A DNA stretch of 64,000 nt from contig JASSKH010000020.1 of the NCBI GenBank assembly GCA_031763025.1, positions 9,546,528-9,610,527 of the forward strand, given 5' to 3'. A program made the translations under genes and the position numbers. The notes beneath the pieces were generated by a model, which was not told where the DNA came from, did no database searches, and saw only the letters and a list, made by a program, of their open reading frames with translations. Source of the stretch: Macrocystis pyrifera (taxonomy: Eukaryota; Sar; Phaeophyceae; Laminariales; Laminariaceae). How positions within the stretch are numbered: the stretch's first letter is position 1; every line of letters begins with the position of its first letter. Positions 40,430-53,164 of the stretch are shown here, piece after piece.

Positions 40430-41255
40430 GACCTTAGGACTTCTTTGAGGAAAGGGTTGGCAAACGCTGTTGTTGTTCTCGCATTAACACATCGCCACAA
40501 TACAATGCATTCTGTGGTCACAGGACAGCAGGCTCCAATAACACCGGAGCGGAAGAATACCTCGGTAAAAAAAAAACAAGCAGAGAATAATACGCATGAT
40601 AGCTGAAGCACGTCTACACCTCAGACAGAAATATGAAATTGAGGTGCGCGCACATACGTATCAGGTACATGCGGTATGCTGTACAAGTCGCCACAGAAAC
40701 CGAGAAGATCGCATACTACCAAGAAAAAATAGACAGACTGGAGAAAAATAACTCGACGTCCAAAAATCGAAACCGAAATCGAAAAGATCAAAAATAAAAA
40801 AGAGAAGAGAGTAAAAAAAGTTCAATTCAAGCAAGAAAGCAAGAAAGCAAGAAAACAAGAAAGCAAGAAAGGAAACACACAAGAGAGCGCACAGATTTTC
40901 GCAGACTGGAGGCCCGCAAGCTACGCGAGGGGTGTAGAACAGAGATAAGAACCAGAAAACAAAAATACTTACTCCGCTACTAAGAATACTAGGAAGAAAG
41001 CGAAAAATAAACTAATATACAAAAAAAAAACGAAAATGAAGACGATTTCGGTGCTGCGCCACCCTTCGAGCTTAATGCCGCCCGTGTATCGAGTACCGAG
41101 AGACGAAACCCAGACAGAGACTAACGCCAACTATTGTTGTTGATTGGGTCTGATCGGATGGTCGTACACTCTCCGCAGAAAGCCCCACCAGACCAAGATA
41201 ATGGCATTTTGGTGTGTCGGCTATGTGGTATGGCTGGAATCTGATATCTGTCGGA
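40430..41255. other. No gene seen; A-rich on plus strand
   Basis: Long tracts of AAG/AAA with AAGCAAGAAAGCAAG near 40,835-40,870. Frames on the minus strand read Phe/Leu runs from this bias. Confidence 0.45.
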
Positions 41256-42364
41256 AAATGCCCCCGATTTCAAGTGGTATATATATATCATACAAGACCT
41301 TGTTCCCCTGTGGGACATTCCCAGGGGAGTGGAGTAAGAAGGAATTGAACACCATACAACATGAATATACATGATACAATATCACGACGTTCTGAAATAT
41401 CCACATATCGCTGTACACATAGACATGGAGACCCTTGAAGAATTGCACCTGCATTTTTCGGGGCAAATATAGTGTCGGGGGGGGGCTCCTTCCCAGCTGC
41501 TGAGCTCGTGCGCTGGCCTGAAGGAGAGGTGTGCAGGGAATCTTCACTGTTTCCTTGGTCGGTGTCGAAGGCGGATGTTGTGCCCGGGTCGCTTTCGACC
41601 CTGCCTGCCGGGACCGAGGAGGCGTCCACGGCACCTCGATGAGACGAACTCATCGTCTCGGCTGTTTCAGACCTCCCTATCGCGGCCGAGGAGGGGTCCA
41701 CCGTACCCCCTCAATACCAGCGCATCGTTTGGGTTGTCCCGTCGCCAGTCCCTCCAGCGGCAGGTGCCTGCTGTGCGTGCTCCTGCAGAAACGTGTCCAG
41801 GTCAAACCCCCACGTCATGTCGAGGTCGTTTCAGTGCGCCAGACTATCGTCCTTCTCATCCACCACCCCCCCCCACCACTTCTATCCGACGTGCTCACGT
41901 CGTCTGCCTCGGAACCCCCCCCCTCTTCTGTAGACAAGGAGGCATTCGCTTAGGCAGGTGCAGGTAGTGCAAACGGCACATGCTGCCAGGCGGCATTACG
42001 CGTGACGAACAACGTGTGTTGCCTCGTCGATACTCGTAGTTGGGTACACGGCCAAGGTAAACGCAATCCTGTGCTTTTGCGTGTGACTTGCTTTCCCTCT
42101 ACTCCTTGAAGTAGCCAGGGTAGAGGAAACGTAGTGCTACCGTCGGGCGGAGGTACCATGCCACAATTCGTGCGGTGACTAGCTCTCGAGGTTAGCTGTC
42201 GTTGCTGTGTGGTTTAAGTCGTCACACGCCCAGCGAGACGCCTCCGCCCACAACGACGCAGGTGCCGAGAGTCGCGCGTCAGAACAAAGCTCAGGAATCT
42301 GGATTGTGCCTGCCATTGCGGTCGTATAAAAAAAACCTAGCGCGCGTTCTCCTACCGCATTGAG

Positions 42365-42934
42365 TTAGGGAACATCGGCCGTGGTGAATTCCTGTTTCAT
42401 ATCTCGCGACCTACGCAGATATCCAACCTCCCCCCCCGCGGAACGCACCACCCCTATCTGATCGGATGAATTCTTGGACATCGTCCGCAAGAGAATCCGC
42501 GAGAAGCTGCTCCAACAATTTCGAGGCGTTCGACTTGCGGCGCAAAGAGTACACCCATGTAGATTGTCAAACTCGTCGCGCACGACGAGAGTAAACCGCT
42601 TCCTACCAAATAGACTCTATCACCTCAGGCTCGCCCAAATCCACAGAGATTCTCCCAAGTTTTTTACCTGCTCGTGTATGCATAGAGGGCTTCGTGCTCC
42701 TGCGGAAAGCCTGTGCCAAGGAGTTCTCCGGCACTCCAGCAGCTCTCCGCCGAGGACGGCTCCTTGTTGTTCCCCGGCCTTGTGGAGTAGGACTTCGTGA
42801 GAGAGTCCAGCAGCGCAACGGCAGTCGTTGATGTCAATCGCATACTTGTTAGGCAGCTTCTCCGGGGCGATTACAGCACATGTATTCTCTCCTAGTACTG
42901 TACTGGCAGCGGTAAAGACTGTATAGGGTCCCAC
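42365..42934 (-). pseudogene. Copia integrase fragments
   Basis: Two overlapping frames read, from right to left, ENTCAVIAPEKL..., HEVLLHKAGEQQGAVLGGEL (pre-integrase), LGRISVDLGEPEVIESIW (first integrase Asp region) and VRSAGGEVGYLRRSRD...EFTTADVP (second Asp region, here with Ala-Gly-Gly). The catalytic Asp after the Arg-Ser is not preserved (VRSAGGE). Confidence 0.5.
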
Positions 42935-43337
42935 TTAACGGAAGCGTGATCGAACGCTCTGACTCGAGTCTGACTACAACACCCGTGGGGCGCGCCCTTT
43001 GAAAGTAAGGTCGTTTTTAGCGAGAGTGGACTGATAAAATAGGTGGTAGCGGAGGTCCAGCACATGCGCAAGTTCTTATTAGCGCTTGCACGACACCGTT
43101 CTCGGATCGAAAGACAACATTAATGTCACCGTATCCTTCAATCGATCGAGTTGAGCCATCGGCAACGCGCAGTTTGAGGTCAAATTATCTATACTTGAGC
43201 ATGCAACCAGCTGAGGGCGTCATGGGAGTAGACGCACCACTATCGCAGATCCAGGCCTCTCCTACCTGCCAAGCCGAATCCCCTTCCCTCGAACCATCAC
43301 TTCACCCTCCATTCTCTTCGGCGTTGAAAGATGAAGC

Positions 43338-43943
43338 CTAGCTCGTACCTTCTTCTTGTTCGTCGTCTCTTGCCTCCACCTCGCTCGCCACTGCCAGCAC
43401 AGCTTCTTCTTGCGACGAGGGGCAGGCCTCAGCCGCGTTTTCCCGTCCGCTACATCGGCTGCATGGCTTTGCCGTACAGTCCGGTCTCCCAATGGCCTTT
43501 CTTGACACACCTATAGCACTTGCCCACTGGGGTACTTCCGCTAGCGGCTTTGGCGCGGCTGCCATCGCCACCCGCAGCCGCGACCAAGCCACCACTGTCC
43601 TCGTTGGTGCCTCTACTGCCTCATCCGTGTTGTTCCCGACGTCCACCTTTTTCTCTGCCACTGCCTTCTCGTGGCCATCGCCACCGCCGGCGCCGCCGTA
43701 CATAGCATGGCCTGCATTGCCAACGGTAGACCTCTTCTGACTATTTCCAGAAAGTCGGTGCTGCCGCTCTCGAGCACTCTTGACGGTGTCGTTGCGGCCG
43801 ATGCTGTCACCAGGTGCCAGGTTCCGTGCCTCCACCTCGTATTCGGCAGGCAGAGCGCCAACGAAAATGGTGTATAGCTTGTGGTCATCATGTGCCAGGC
43901 CTGCTGTACGCATCTCCGCGGCAAGATCCTCGATCCTACCCAT
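43338..43943 (-). pseudogene. Copia gag C-terminal fragment
   Basis: 201-codon open stretch starting MGRIEDLAAEM and containing LYTIFVGALPAEYEVEARNL, which matches the second half of copia gag (the region of the UBN2-type gag domain, family knowledge). A Gly-rich stretch follows. The zinc knuckle that should come next is read in another frame (about 43,480-43,530), so the last third of this open frame is out of phase. Confidence 0.55.
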
Positions 43944-46320
43944 CTCCCCGAACAGATTGTTTCCTGGCTCTATCTTGGAATTGTAAAGGCGTCGCGAAAC
44001 GTCAGATTTGGCCCCCGTCGTCTGAGGGCCAAACCACGCTGCCCTCGGCGAGGTACACCTGTGTAGTTTAACTATTATCGCTCTTGCTCGTAAGAACCAT
44101 CAACAGGAATTTTCCACGTCAGTGTATGCATGCGTATCCTTTCGCGGCTAAGCTCCCTCGCAACAAGTACCAAGTTTGTTTTTGTCTAATTCTCCTACGG
44201 GAATCTACTGCGGTGGAGCTGACCCCAAGGAAGACTGTAAGTCAACGCCTTTGGCGTAGGACAGAGCGTCTCTCGTTCAGGAGTTGAACTCAGGTTTAGC
44301 TCACTAAACGATGGTAAAGCGGTGTGCGTGGAAGCCAATTGACGCGAGTGAGGCACATCAGTTCCACAACCCAACTCACCGCCAGGGTATGTACCCCATT
44401 CTGCAACACTCACTGGCTGGTCAAGCTGACCCCTAGGTGGGCCAACTTCAACAGGCACGCAGCCTCTCCGCGAGGCGCCCTCACGCAGATTTGTAGATAG
44501 TCCTGCTGTATTGTCCCATACCATGCCTACAGAAGCAGAGGTTCCTCTTACAAGAATGGAGACTGTCCCACGCAGGATCTTCTCAACAGCAGCGCTGCCC
44601 TCAGCGCTGCCGGACTCCGGTCCCTTGTGAACTTGGCCGTCATGCCCCTCATGGCGTTTTCTAGCCAATGCCTGACTGAGCCCCAACGCCAGTTAAACCT
44701 CGCGTCGCACATCTTCAACCCCATCATAAGGTTCGCGCTCTTCCTGCTCCGACCCTTTCGAAGACATCCTTGACTTCGGGTGCCAGACCTCAAACGTTCA
44801 AGCCACTACTGTAGTGTGCTTGCATGTATGTTCGTAGAGTCCACGCCTCGATGCCCGACCGCCACGCGATCTGATGATATTCAGTGTAGTCGTTGTATTG
44901 GAGGACACGAGGAGGGAGAGAGAGAGGGAGAGAGAGCGCTCGAGATACCTTCCAGAGTGCACGGCGAAATTCGAGTTAACGCCTGCGAAGACATACGCAA
45001 CCCTCTACATTTTTTCTTTAACCGTCAGTGCCGCTGTATCGATTAACCGAACAGAGTAGTACACGTTCGGGGCGTTTTTCTCGGCAATGATATTGAAACT
45101 AGGGAAATTGTCTTATTATCCTCTCCCGCCGAAAAACCTTTGAGGACTTGTGACAGATCCACCCACACTCTAGACGGGAAAGTAGGCACCGTTTGGATGA
45201 TATAATAATATGCCACGGGCCCTTCTGTTTCCGGTGTTATTTGTTTCTTGCCCCCACGACACACCATGCATCTGATACTGTAGACAGCAAATACAAGGCA
45301 GAGAACACAAACAACGTTACGACCCCGCCCAACAGCACAAGCAGCGGCCAGAAACACCACGCGCGTGCGGTGTACTGCTGTGGCTGGTTGCTTTGTTGGA
45401 GGCTGCGATCCGTCATCAATCATCATCACCTCTCTCTCTTCTGCTGTGCGGTGTATGTGCGCCCTCTGTGTCGAGCGCCGCAAAAAAAAACAATGCAGTA
45501 CGGGTTTTTTCGTAATATGGTGAAATTGACACGATGCGCAATTTGGGACTTGAACGCGCGAATTTGGTCCTCGCAGAGAACATTTCTACTTGTTTCACTT
45601 TTCGCCCAACTTTTTGGTTTTGTATTCTGTACTCAAGCCAGGCACCACAGAAACCAAACAGCACTCGAGCAGTGAAGGGTGCTACAACCACCTGGCTACA
45701 ACGTTATGCACGCATGCCACCCGCCAACGGAGCAGGAAGCAACATCACGCGTGTGCGGTCGTTTGTCCTCTCTGTAGTGCGGTGGCTTCCTACTCTGTAG
45801 TCGCTTTTCTATCGAACCCTGTCATGTGTGGAGCTGGGGGTGTTTGCTGTTGTGCGATACATGCATGCTGCCGCAGGTGCAACAACGCCGCAGCTGCTGC
45901 TGTGCAATTTTCGTGGGCAGCAGAGTGTGGTCGAGAATTCCAGCCCCTTCTTCGGGACAACCTTTTCTACTTCTGCAAATATTTCGTATCCCATTCTTAT
46001 TGCCGTCGATGAAATGCCTCCAAGAGGGCAATCACCGCTTCGATAGTCTTCCCGTTAATGAGAATATCCGGGCAATACGTGAACGGTTCGCCGCTATTTC
46101 GGCACGTTGGAAAGCGCAACAATCGCCGAGCACTCGATACCCGGGTCGGCTTGTGGCTCCGGTTCTTGGAGGGTATCCATTAGTGGCGGGCACCCGGCGG
46201 GCTGCAGCATCACGCAGCACGTACTGAACCTGGTCGGAATGATCGATAGGGTAATGAGACCGTACTGAACCTTACCCAGGAGTTTCGTAGAGTATTCACC
46301 CGACCGCCACCGCCGACGTA
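43944..46320. other. No gene recognised
   Basis: The part to 44.8 kb may contain the N-terminal gag of the Copia remnant, but I cannot show it. A (GA)n tract lies at 44,910-44,938. Around 45.0-46.3 kb there are only short overlapping frames without domains. Toward 46.2 kb the sequence is of ordinary composition. Confidence 0.4.
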
Positions 46321-46330
46321 CCGGCCAGTC

Positions 46331-46405
46331 ACCGCGGTGGTCTAGTGGTACCCACGAATAATGCCACTAAGAGTTGGTGCGGGAGTTCGAACCCCACGTG
46401 GGTCG
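46331..46405 (+). ncRNA. tRNA-like sequence (pseudo-tRNA or SINE head)
   Basis: TGGTCTAGTGG fits a pol III box A, and GAGTTCGAACC about 44 bases later fits box B. The start GCGGTGGTCTAGTGGTA is strikingly like the 5' part of eukaryotic tRNA. However, the acceptor arms and the D stem do not pair well, so I do not call a functional tRNA or assign an anticodon. Confidence 0.35.
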
Positions 46406-47639
46406 GACATTTGCGTTTACTAGCCAAATGTATATATACCGTAGTAGCGTGGAGATGCGCAATTCGATGCTATTAGTAGTCGACGATGAAAGAAAGGGCC
46501 GAAGTCTTCTCGCGATCGAAATGCAAGGCATGATTGGGGTGGAGGGGGAAGAGACTACTCTCTGACCTCGGATCTGAGTTAATAATACCAATCTACAGGG
46601 AAATAAAAATTAAAGGCGAAGATATTGAGTGTGATGAAACAAGCGTAAAACACTTGGGTAGCCTGTCGAACACAACGTTGATCAGTTACAGCAGTGTAAA
46701 CGTTTGCGCTGCATCCTTTGCAACAGCAATCGAGTTACCTGAGAATAGGCCCCTTTGTTTACCCTTTGTTCTGTTGCTGTTCGTAGAATTCACGAGGTGT
46801 CTCCACTTCGATTTATACGTAGGGCTAACGACATGGCTTATATCTGGCTTGAAAACCAAGAATAGTTCTAGAGTAGTCCGATACAAGGTACACGAGTATC
46901 AATGATATGTACATATATTCCTGGGAATCGTATCACACCGCCAAACTGTACACCACGGTTGCTGATGAACTCGTCACGTGGGGCTTCGAGATATACCCGG
47001 CGCAACAGGCACAACCAGCATCACCACACCGAGAGAGTCATAGTATCTCTGTATCATGTCCACCAGCGAAGAAAGGGCCTCGACGATGCCGAAGACAGCA
47101 GCTGACAACATCTCCCTGGACGGCGATTCCAGCCAGGGAGCTGAACCGGTCGACTCTCGGCTGCACGACGAACTGCTTAGGCTATTAGGCTAGGACATAC
47201 GCCGCCCAGCGTTGAAACCGTGCTTGATCTTCGGATTAGCGCCACTTCCAATTCCCAAGGGTCGAGGGACTGGATCAAGGAGGCCATCCAGGCAGCGGTG
47301 GTCAACAGTGACTGCGCTTACGCTGTTCCTTGTACATGCATCATCCCGGAAAGTACCTTCTGGTACGAGGTACCTACTGTAGTACCTAGTATACGTGCCA
47401 AGAATATATGCCAGGTCGAGGGTACTCGGGGCAAACATGCCAGACCAACACTATCTCCCACCCCCCCTCGCCCCAACCGGTGGGCCGCAAAATATTTATT
47501 TTCGCCCGACGTTTTGTTCTGAAAAGTACTATCGTGGACACGCTTTGATGAGCTATAAACGATACGTTGCCCGCCTTGCCCAAGGTCTTGTGCTTCTTTT
47601 ATTAAAGCTAGCTCGCGTGCGTACGGATGACGGCGAGCA
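46406..47639. other. No gene recognised
   Basis: AT-richer than the flanks to about 46.9 kb. A 123-codon plus frame (46,534-46,905) has a protein-like mix with a hydrophobic stretch, but no domain I can name. From about 47.2 kb the sequence may include upstream parts of the LINE. Confidence 0.35.
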
Positions 47640-48760
47640 CTCGGAATGGGTTGAACTCGGAATGGTTTGTTGTCCTGCAGAAGCTGCGGTATCACCGCTA
47701 TAATGTTGTTCAAGGTGTTCTTCGCTACTGCGTTACACGTCGTACGTTTGTGTTACCCTGCAGCAAAGACAAAACCACCGTGAGGGATTTGGTTCAACTT
47801 AAAGATGTTGGAGTAGTCGAAACAGAGGAACAGGAGCCATCGGCATGCTTGCGAAAAGCTGCACGGGGCATGTTTTACTCCGATGACACAGCAGTTGTGT
47901 CGAAGTCGGCTGAAGGACTTGCTAAAAATATGACTACCATCATGGCTGTCTTCGAAGCTGCAGGCCTCGCGGTATCGGAAAATAAGAGAGAGGCATTGAT
48001 TCCGCAAACACCAGACCAGAAAGCCCTCACCTCATCGTTCGCCATCGAAGCAACAGGCCAGATGTAGAAACAGACGGCCCGATTCTTATAACAAGGTGGC
48101 ATTATCCACGAAAACGCTTGACCTCTCGATCGAAGCCGACGGACGGATCCGTCTCACGCGGGCATGCTTCGAACGGTGAGGCCCGGAGTTGAACAACTGG
48201 ATGACCTCCCCGCTTTGTCCGAAAAAAATGAATGCTGAAGGCCGAGGTGATTGGAACCCTGATGTACGGGGTGTGACGTGGACCGTCAGACCGGTACACT
48301 TTGCCAACATTCAAACGGCCCACCACCATGTCCTCGTGCGAGTCAGTGTTTTCCAGCGCCGATGTCGTGCCGACCGCCCTACCCTCTCGCACGTGAACGC
48401 CTCCACGATGACGCGTTGCGAGCGCATGGAAACCACCGTCCATAAACGACGGCTCATTTTTGGGGGGGGGCGTGGCACGGCAAAGCAAGGAGCGATTATT
48501 CAGTCGGGTACTGATCAGGACGATGGCTGCTGGGTAGAACCCATGACCTGGCCGACAGTTTATGACTTGACATAGATGCAAAGCCAAAGACCTTGGGGAG
48601 TTTCAAGCCACCGAAGGGTCAATGTAGCACCCCCTCTTGGTGTTTGGAGTTGAGACCGCGCTGTGGTCCACTCCAGCGGAACAGGCGGGGAAGTGGCACA
48701 GGGGGGTCCTAGAAGCACTCGAACGGTTCTTGGGGAAGTGGCATGTTGGTTGTGATGCGG
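47640..48760 (+). pseudogene. LINE-type reverse transcriptase remnant, plus strand
   Basis: The frame at 47,627-48,067 carries the reverse transcriptase active-site segment RGMFYSDDTAVVSKSAEGLA followed by VFEAAGLAVSENK, matching MLYADDAGIVSKSAGRLAKR in the minus-strand copy at 63.3 kb. After a frameshift, 48,189-48,575 gives the C-terminal part (VTWTVRPVHFANIQTAHHHV, then ETTVHKRRLIFGGG), and a further shift leads to VETALWSTPAEQAGKWHRGV at 48,637-48,720. YADD has become YSDD. The 5' half of the element and the motif preceding the active site are eroded. Family: non-LTR retrotransposon, clade undetermined. Confidence 0.7.
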
Positions 48761-49010
48761 AGATGGACATGGATCTATGTTCGACTGCTGAGGTGTTGTG
48801 TATTGATGATAGCTTCTATGATGTGGCGAAGAGGGTCCGTCGGAACGGGTGGTGGGAATTATATTTCCCCGCCTTGTTTGCTGGTACAAACGTCGTGCAA
48901 GCATTTGTCATTGTACTAAACAAAACTTCCGTGTGTTTTCTCGTGAGCTGCGTGGGTTCCCTTGATCGTTCTCGACTGGTACCTGTCCAAGCCTAGGGGC
49001 CTTCCAACAC
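48761..49010 (+). repeat. LINE 3' region, repeated at 55.8-56.1 kb
   Basis: GATGTGGCGAAGAGGGTCCG, CATTTGTCATTGTACTAAA, GTGTGTTTTCTCGTGAGCTG and CTTGATCGTTCTCGACTGGT are all found again, in order, at 55,812-56,110, where a MITE interrupts them. It follows the LINE coding remnant directly, so it is probably its 3' end. Confidence 0.65.
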
Positions 49011-49315
49011 GCTAGCGTACAGTGGGAGTATCTGGCTTGGGCAGTTACCGGTCAGCCCAGTGCGGGTTGGACGTTCTCGAGATATATGTGTGGTAATTGT
49101 GGCGGCGGTGGTGATGGTGATGGCATTGGTGGTGATGGGGGGGGGGTGGTGGTGTTGGTGAAAAAACACGATTAAACGATGAGCATATTGCTATGATCGA
49201 AGACATCCGTCTACTGAAGAAGGCCGCGAGGTAGCGGGAGATCAGCGACGAGAGGGACCCGCTACTGTCTTCTCCACTTCTTCGGTCCGCGGGGGGAACG
49301 GGAGCAGCACTGAAC

Positions 49316-50640
49316 GTGTCATATGACATCAGGGCAGGATACCCCAATCGGCATGGGCCACGGAGTTTCCTTTTCTCGCCCTGTTTGGTCTCAGTCTTTG
49401 GTGGAGAAGAGGTAGTTTTCTCGGTGCAGATGAGTAGGATGATACCCTACATAACGAGGTTGGTCGCCAATATGTTACCAAGCTCACTCACTGTGATGTT
49501 TGGGGACATTGGCGTGTCCGAGGAAGAGTTGCAGATCAGGCACTACACTCAGGAGGTCAAGGATGCTAGATTGGTGTACGGTTTGTTGATGAAGCCGATA
49601 ATCGGAAACCTCGCAGTAGGGTTTAGCATGCGGAAAGTAAAATTCCCCAGCGGCGTCTGGCAAACGCTAGATGATTTCTAAATGCCGAACAATCGTGATG
49701 CAAAATGTAGGTTGAAGCTAGAGTTTGAGAAGATCCGTATGGTGGAAGGGGGGCACCCTGTTGACGTTCTTAGGCAGGTTGACAATGCGGCTGACAAACT
49801 GACCATGCTAGGTGATGGCAAGAGTGAGGAAGAGGCGAACAACCACATTATGCTAATCATCTCTTCGCTATTTGCTATTCAAGAGATGTCCATTCTTTGC
49901 CGCCCCTGTATCCCTTGTTCTGAGACCAATGAGACCATTCGAGGTGCCTACACAGATGACAAGGTGCGAAATGACCTGACACCGAGGGCCATGGTAGTGC
50001 AGGGTTCGTGGACCCGTTCGTTCTGTACGGTGGCGGTGTCCAGCCAGCCGGCGCAGGTGGTGGTCGTGGAAGAGGTGGAGGAGGTGGAGGAGGTGGAGGG
50101 GCGGAGGGGCTGGCGGGAGTGGAGGAGGATGGGGGGCAGGTGGGGGAAGTGGAGCTGCAGGTGGAGGGGATTTGAAAGGACGGAAGGGGAGCGGAGAATC
50201 CAAGGGCTCGCATCAGCAGCAGTAACCCTGGACGCAACAGCCACAGCAGCAGCAGCAGCAAACGTCGGCCTGGGTGCAGAAGCAGCAGCATTAATCGCAG
50301 CAGTAGCAGCAGCAACATCAGTGGCAGCAGCAGCAGCAGCAACAACCGCAGGAGCAGAAGCAAAGCGGGGGCGGGGGCAGCAAGCCGGTGGCGGGGGCCA
50401 TCGAAGGACCTCCATGTCGTTGGGATGTCGCGTCCAACCCACCTGTCTCGGACGACACAGGTCTCAACCCGTTCATCACGGGGGAGCAGGTGCCTCCGAT
50501 GGGATGGTCTCTTATTTAGCCATCACCAGAGCAGCTGCCGCAGGCCCCACCGCCGCCGGTGATGGCGAGCTGGGTTCTACGGCAGGGTGGCGCACCGACC
50601 GACCCTCGGCTGTGTTTTCGTAACAACTAGCTGGGGCACT
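49316..50640 (+). pseudogene. Copia gag remnant with Gln-rich linker
   Basis: 49,316-49,681 reads gag sequence ending VWQTLDDF, then an in-frame stop (TAA at 49,679-49,681), then AKCRLKLEFEKIRMVEGGHP at 49,697 onward, typical of copia gag (UBN2-type). A CAG/GGA-rich low-complexity linker spans about 50,050-50,400. The zinc knuckle at about 50,605-50,650 is damaged: the second Cys is Asn and a stop lies inside (CFRNN, stop, LGHFIAQC). Confidence 0.65.
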
Positions 50641-50899
50641 TCATTGCGCAGTGCCCGTACGAGCATCAAGGGCAAGCACACGCGAAAATCGCCTGCCCTC
50701 TTTGCCCCGCGTTAGTGTACTACAGGGGGTACACCTCGACCTGTGACGACCGTGGTGGCTACACCCCGGGCGGTGCCCCCATTGCTATCCCTCCTGCTGT
50801 TGCCCAACCAGCTCTCTCCTAAACATGATGATAGTACTTCTACGTTCGACGCTCACCTCCTCACCGCGTTATTAGTGCACCCAGGCAAAATTTACTGTG

Positions 50900-52260
50900 A
50901 TCCCGGTTGTAAGTCTGATGTGTTTGGTTTTAGTGGTAGTCAAGTGTGGGTTGCGGATTCCGGTGCAACTTATCATGCCACCGGTGACCTACGTTTATGT
51001 GTGAGTGTAAGCCTTTCCCGTAGTCCAGAGTACCCTGTTGGTAGGTGACATGAGGTCGTTGGAGGTAGAGTGTTTGGGAACCTGGGCATGGTGATACACA
51101 GTGCCGGGGGAGATTTGAGACGTGGTCCTAATGAACGTTGCTTGTGTCTCTGATTTGAAGTTCCACTTGCTTTCGCTGTACGAGGTTACGCCCAAGTGTA
51201 GCGCAACGATGGATTCTGCTGGTGTGCACCTTATGGGTGGTCGTTCGACTTCTGCGTGTGAGGTCTCGGGCTCATATATGAAAGCCACCAGAGTGAAGCC
51301 CGACACATTTTTCGCAGCTGCTGCCTTTTCCCTGTGTAAGATACAGACGATCGATGTTGACGATCTTCACGTTGCTCTTGCCCACTCCCACGAGGTGACT
51401 TTGCGGGTGACTGCATGCCGGCTGAGCGTGAACGTTTTTGGAGATTTAGTGCCGTGCGCTGGTTGTTATGAAGCTAAGGGTACGAGGATGGCTGTGCCGT
51501 GGTGGACCGAGTGCTGCTCAACGAGGGCCCTGGGGCGAGTGTTCGTGGACCTTTCGGGGAAACGGTCTCCGTCTTCTGGCGGGGCGACGTACATGATGAT
51601 GATAGTGGACGACGTCTCTTGACTAGGCTGGCCGTACTTCCTGAAGAAGTCTGACGCGGCATTTTGGTATTGGCTAAATTCCTGGCCGACGTCTGTGCTG
51701 ATGGCTGCCCGTCCGTCGTGGAGTGCGTCTGTTCGGACGACAGTACCAAGTTTCTAAGCGCGAAATTCGTGGCGTTGCTTAACAGCCACGGCATACGTCG
51801 TAAACATACGCCCGTTGCCTCTCAGTAGCACAATGGCGTGGTTGAGCGACGCATTGCATGCACGCTGGAGCTTGCAATGGTGTCCTGCCTGGAAGCCAAG
51901 CGCCTGTTCGAAGGCGAGACATTTCCGCCAACGGGGCCGCTATGGGCGTAGGCGTGGCATCGCGCCATCGACGTCATCAACATGACGACGAGGGTGAAAG
52001 GCAAGTCGGACATGTTCTCCCATTTTCAGAAATTCTACGGCAGAGCGTCGTTTGCGCGTCTGCTCCCATTCTTAAAGCCGGGGTTCCACCACGTGAGGCG
52101 GACCCTGAACTCAGAGCCGAAGGCGGAGGTGTGGTTTTACCTGAGCAGCGGCAGCATCCACCCCCAGGACTGCTGCAAGACCTTGCGACAGACTGGCTTC
52201 AAAAGTCCTGCACTCGCGGAGTCACTTGGAAACATGCGAGGAACGCCTTTGTTGGTTAGC
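50900..52260 (+). pseudogene. Copia protease and integrase remnant
   Basis: VWVADSGATYHATGDL (about 50,945-50,990) is the copia protease active site with D-S-G. After a frameshift comes VACVSDLKFHLLSLYEV (51,140 on) and DDLHVALAHSHEVTL, the pre-integrase region. CAGCYEAKGTRMAVPW and RVFVDLSGKRSPSSGGATYM hold the zinc and first Asp regions. SDDSTKF (about 51,737) stands for the second, and HNGVVERR (about 51,830) for the catalytic Glu. PGFHHVRRTLNSEPKAE and DVTWKHARN-like text close the integrase at about 52,080-52,255. Confidence 0.7.
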
Positions 52261-53164
52261 AGCCAGCGATGCCGGAGGGCGTTTCCCCGACGCCACGGCC
52301 TCTGCCGCCGGCTTTGGGGGTGCAGGACCTCCCGAACGATCTGAGCTTGGGGACTGAGCCGTCGCCGTGGCTGCGACAGTTGTCGCCGCCACCGCTGTCG
52401 CCGACATCCCCGCCGCCAGTATGGCCGCCGCTGCCATGGTAATCTCCGCTGTCGCCTTCGCCACCGCTGCCGTCGTCACCACCACCGCCATGGTAATCGC
52501 CGCTGCAACCTCGGCCACGGCCGCAGTCGCCGGAACAGTCGCAGATGTCGGCGCGCGCCGAGCGGGAACAGTCGCAGATGCCGGCCCGGACGACGGTGAC
52601 GTGCAGAGGGGCCGTACGAGGGGGTAGATCGCCCGCAGCCACGGAAGCCAGGAGTATGGACTGTCGTCGTCGATGGCGGCTCGGAGAATAATAATCCACG
52701 TAATTTTTCACCAAAGCGAGCCACCCCCAATCCCTCCTATGCCCACTCGCCCGGCACGAGAGCTCTGGACGCCCGATTCGTACGCCGAGGCCTGCGCCGA
52801 CAGTACTCCCATCGATGGCTACAGGCGACGAGGAAATATATCTAAAGGCCTGACTGAAGCGGGAACCTTTGGAGATTCGTAGCAGTCAAAGTGCTTGGAC
52901 GTCATATCGGCAAAGTGAGTGTGCACGTGGAAGGCCAACGAGCACGGCGAGGTAGTTGGGGCGACGTCGAGGCTGGTGCCGAGGGGTTTCAAGCAGCGTG
53001 AGGGGCTTTCGCTCCGACGTCAGTGGCGTCATGATGTCATCTGATTGGCGGGTATTGCGTGCGCGTTTGGTCTGGATTTGTGTCATTTCGATACCGAGCA
53101 GGTATTCGTTTAGTCGAATCTGGATGACGATGCTTGTATGGGTCTGCCTTAGGGTCGAGGAGAA

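Larger units (their letters stand above)
41260..43943 (-). pseudogene. Copia-type retrotransposon remnant, minus strand
   Basis: Order on the minus strand is gag, zinc knuckle, pre-integrase, integrase, then the integrase-reverse transcriptase linker, as in Ty1/copia elements. Recognisable pieces are a gag end (43,943-43,740), a damaged zinc knuckle at about 43,480-43,530 (CYRCVKKGHW), a HEVLLHKAGEQQG...LGGELLEC pre-integrase region at about 42,800-42,690, an EFTTADVP integrase word near 42,370, and an Asp/Ser/Pro-rich linker at about 41,700-41,450. Reverse transcriptase and RNase H are missing: the piece stops near 41,260. Many stops and shifts; not functional. LTRs not recognised. Confidence 0.6.

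Noticed and set aside
49868..50442. Pro/Leu-rich minus-strand proteins
   Set aside because: They are antisense readings of the GGA- and CAG-rich Copia gag linker.
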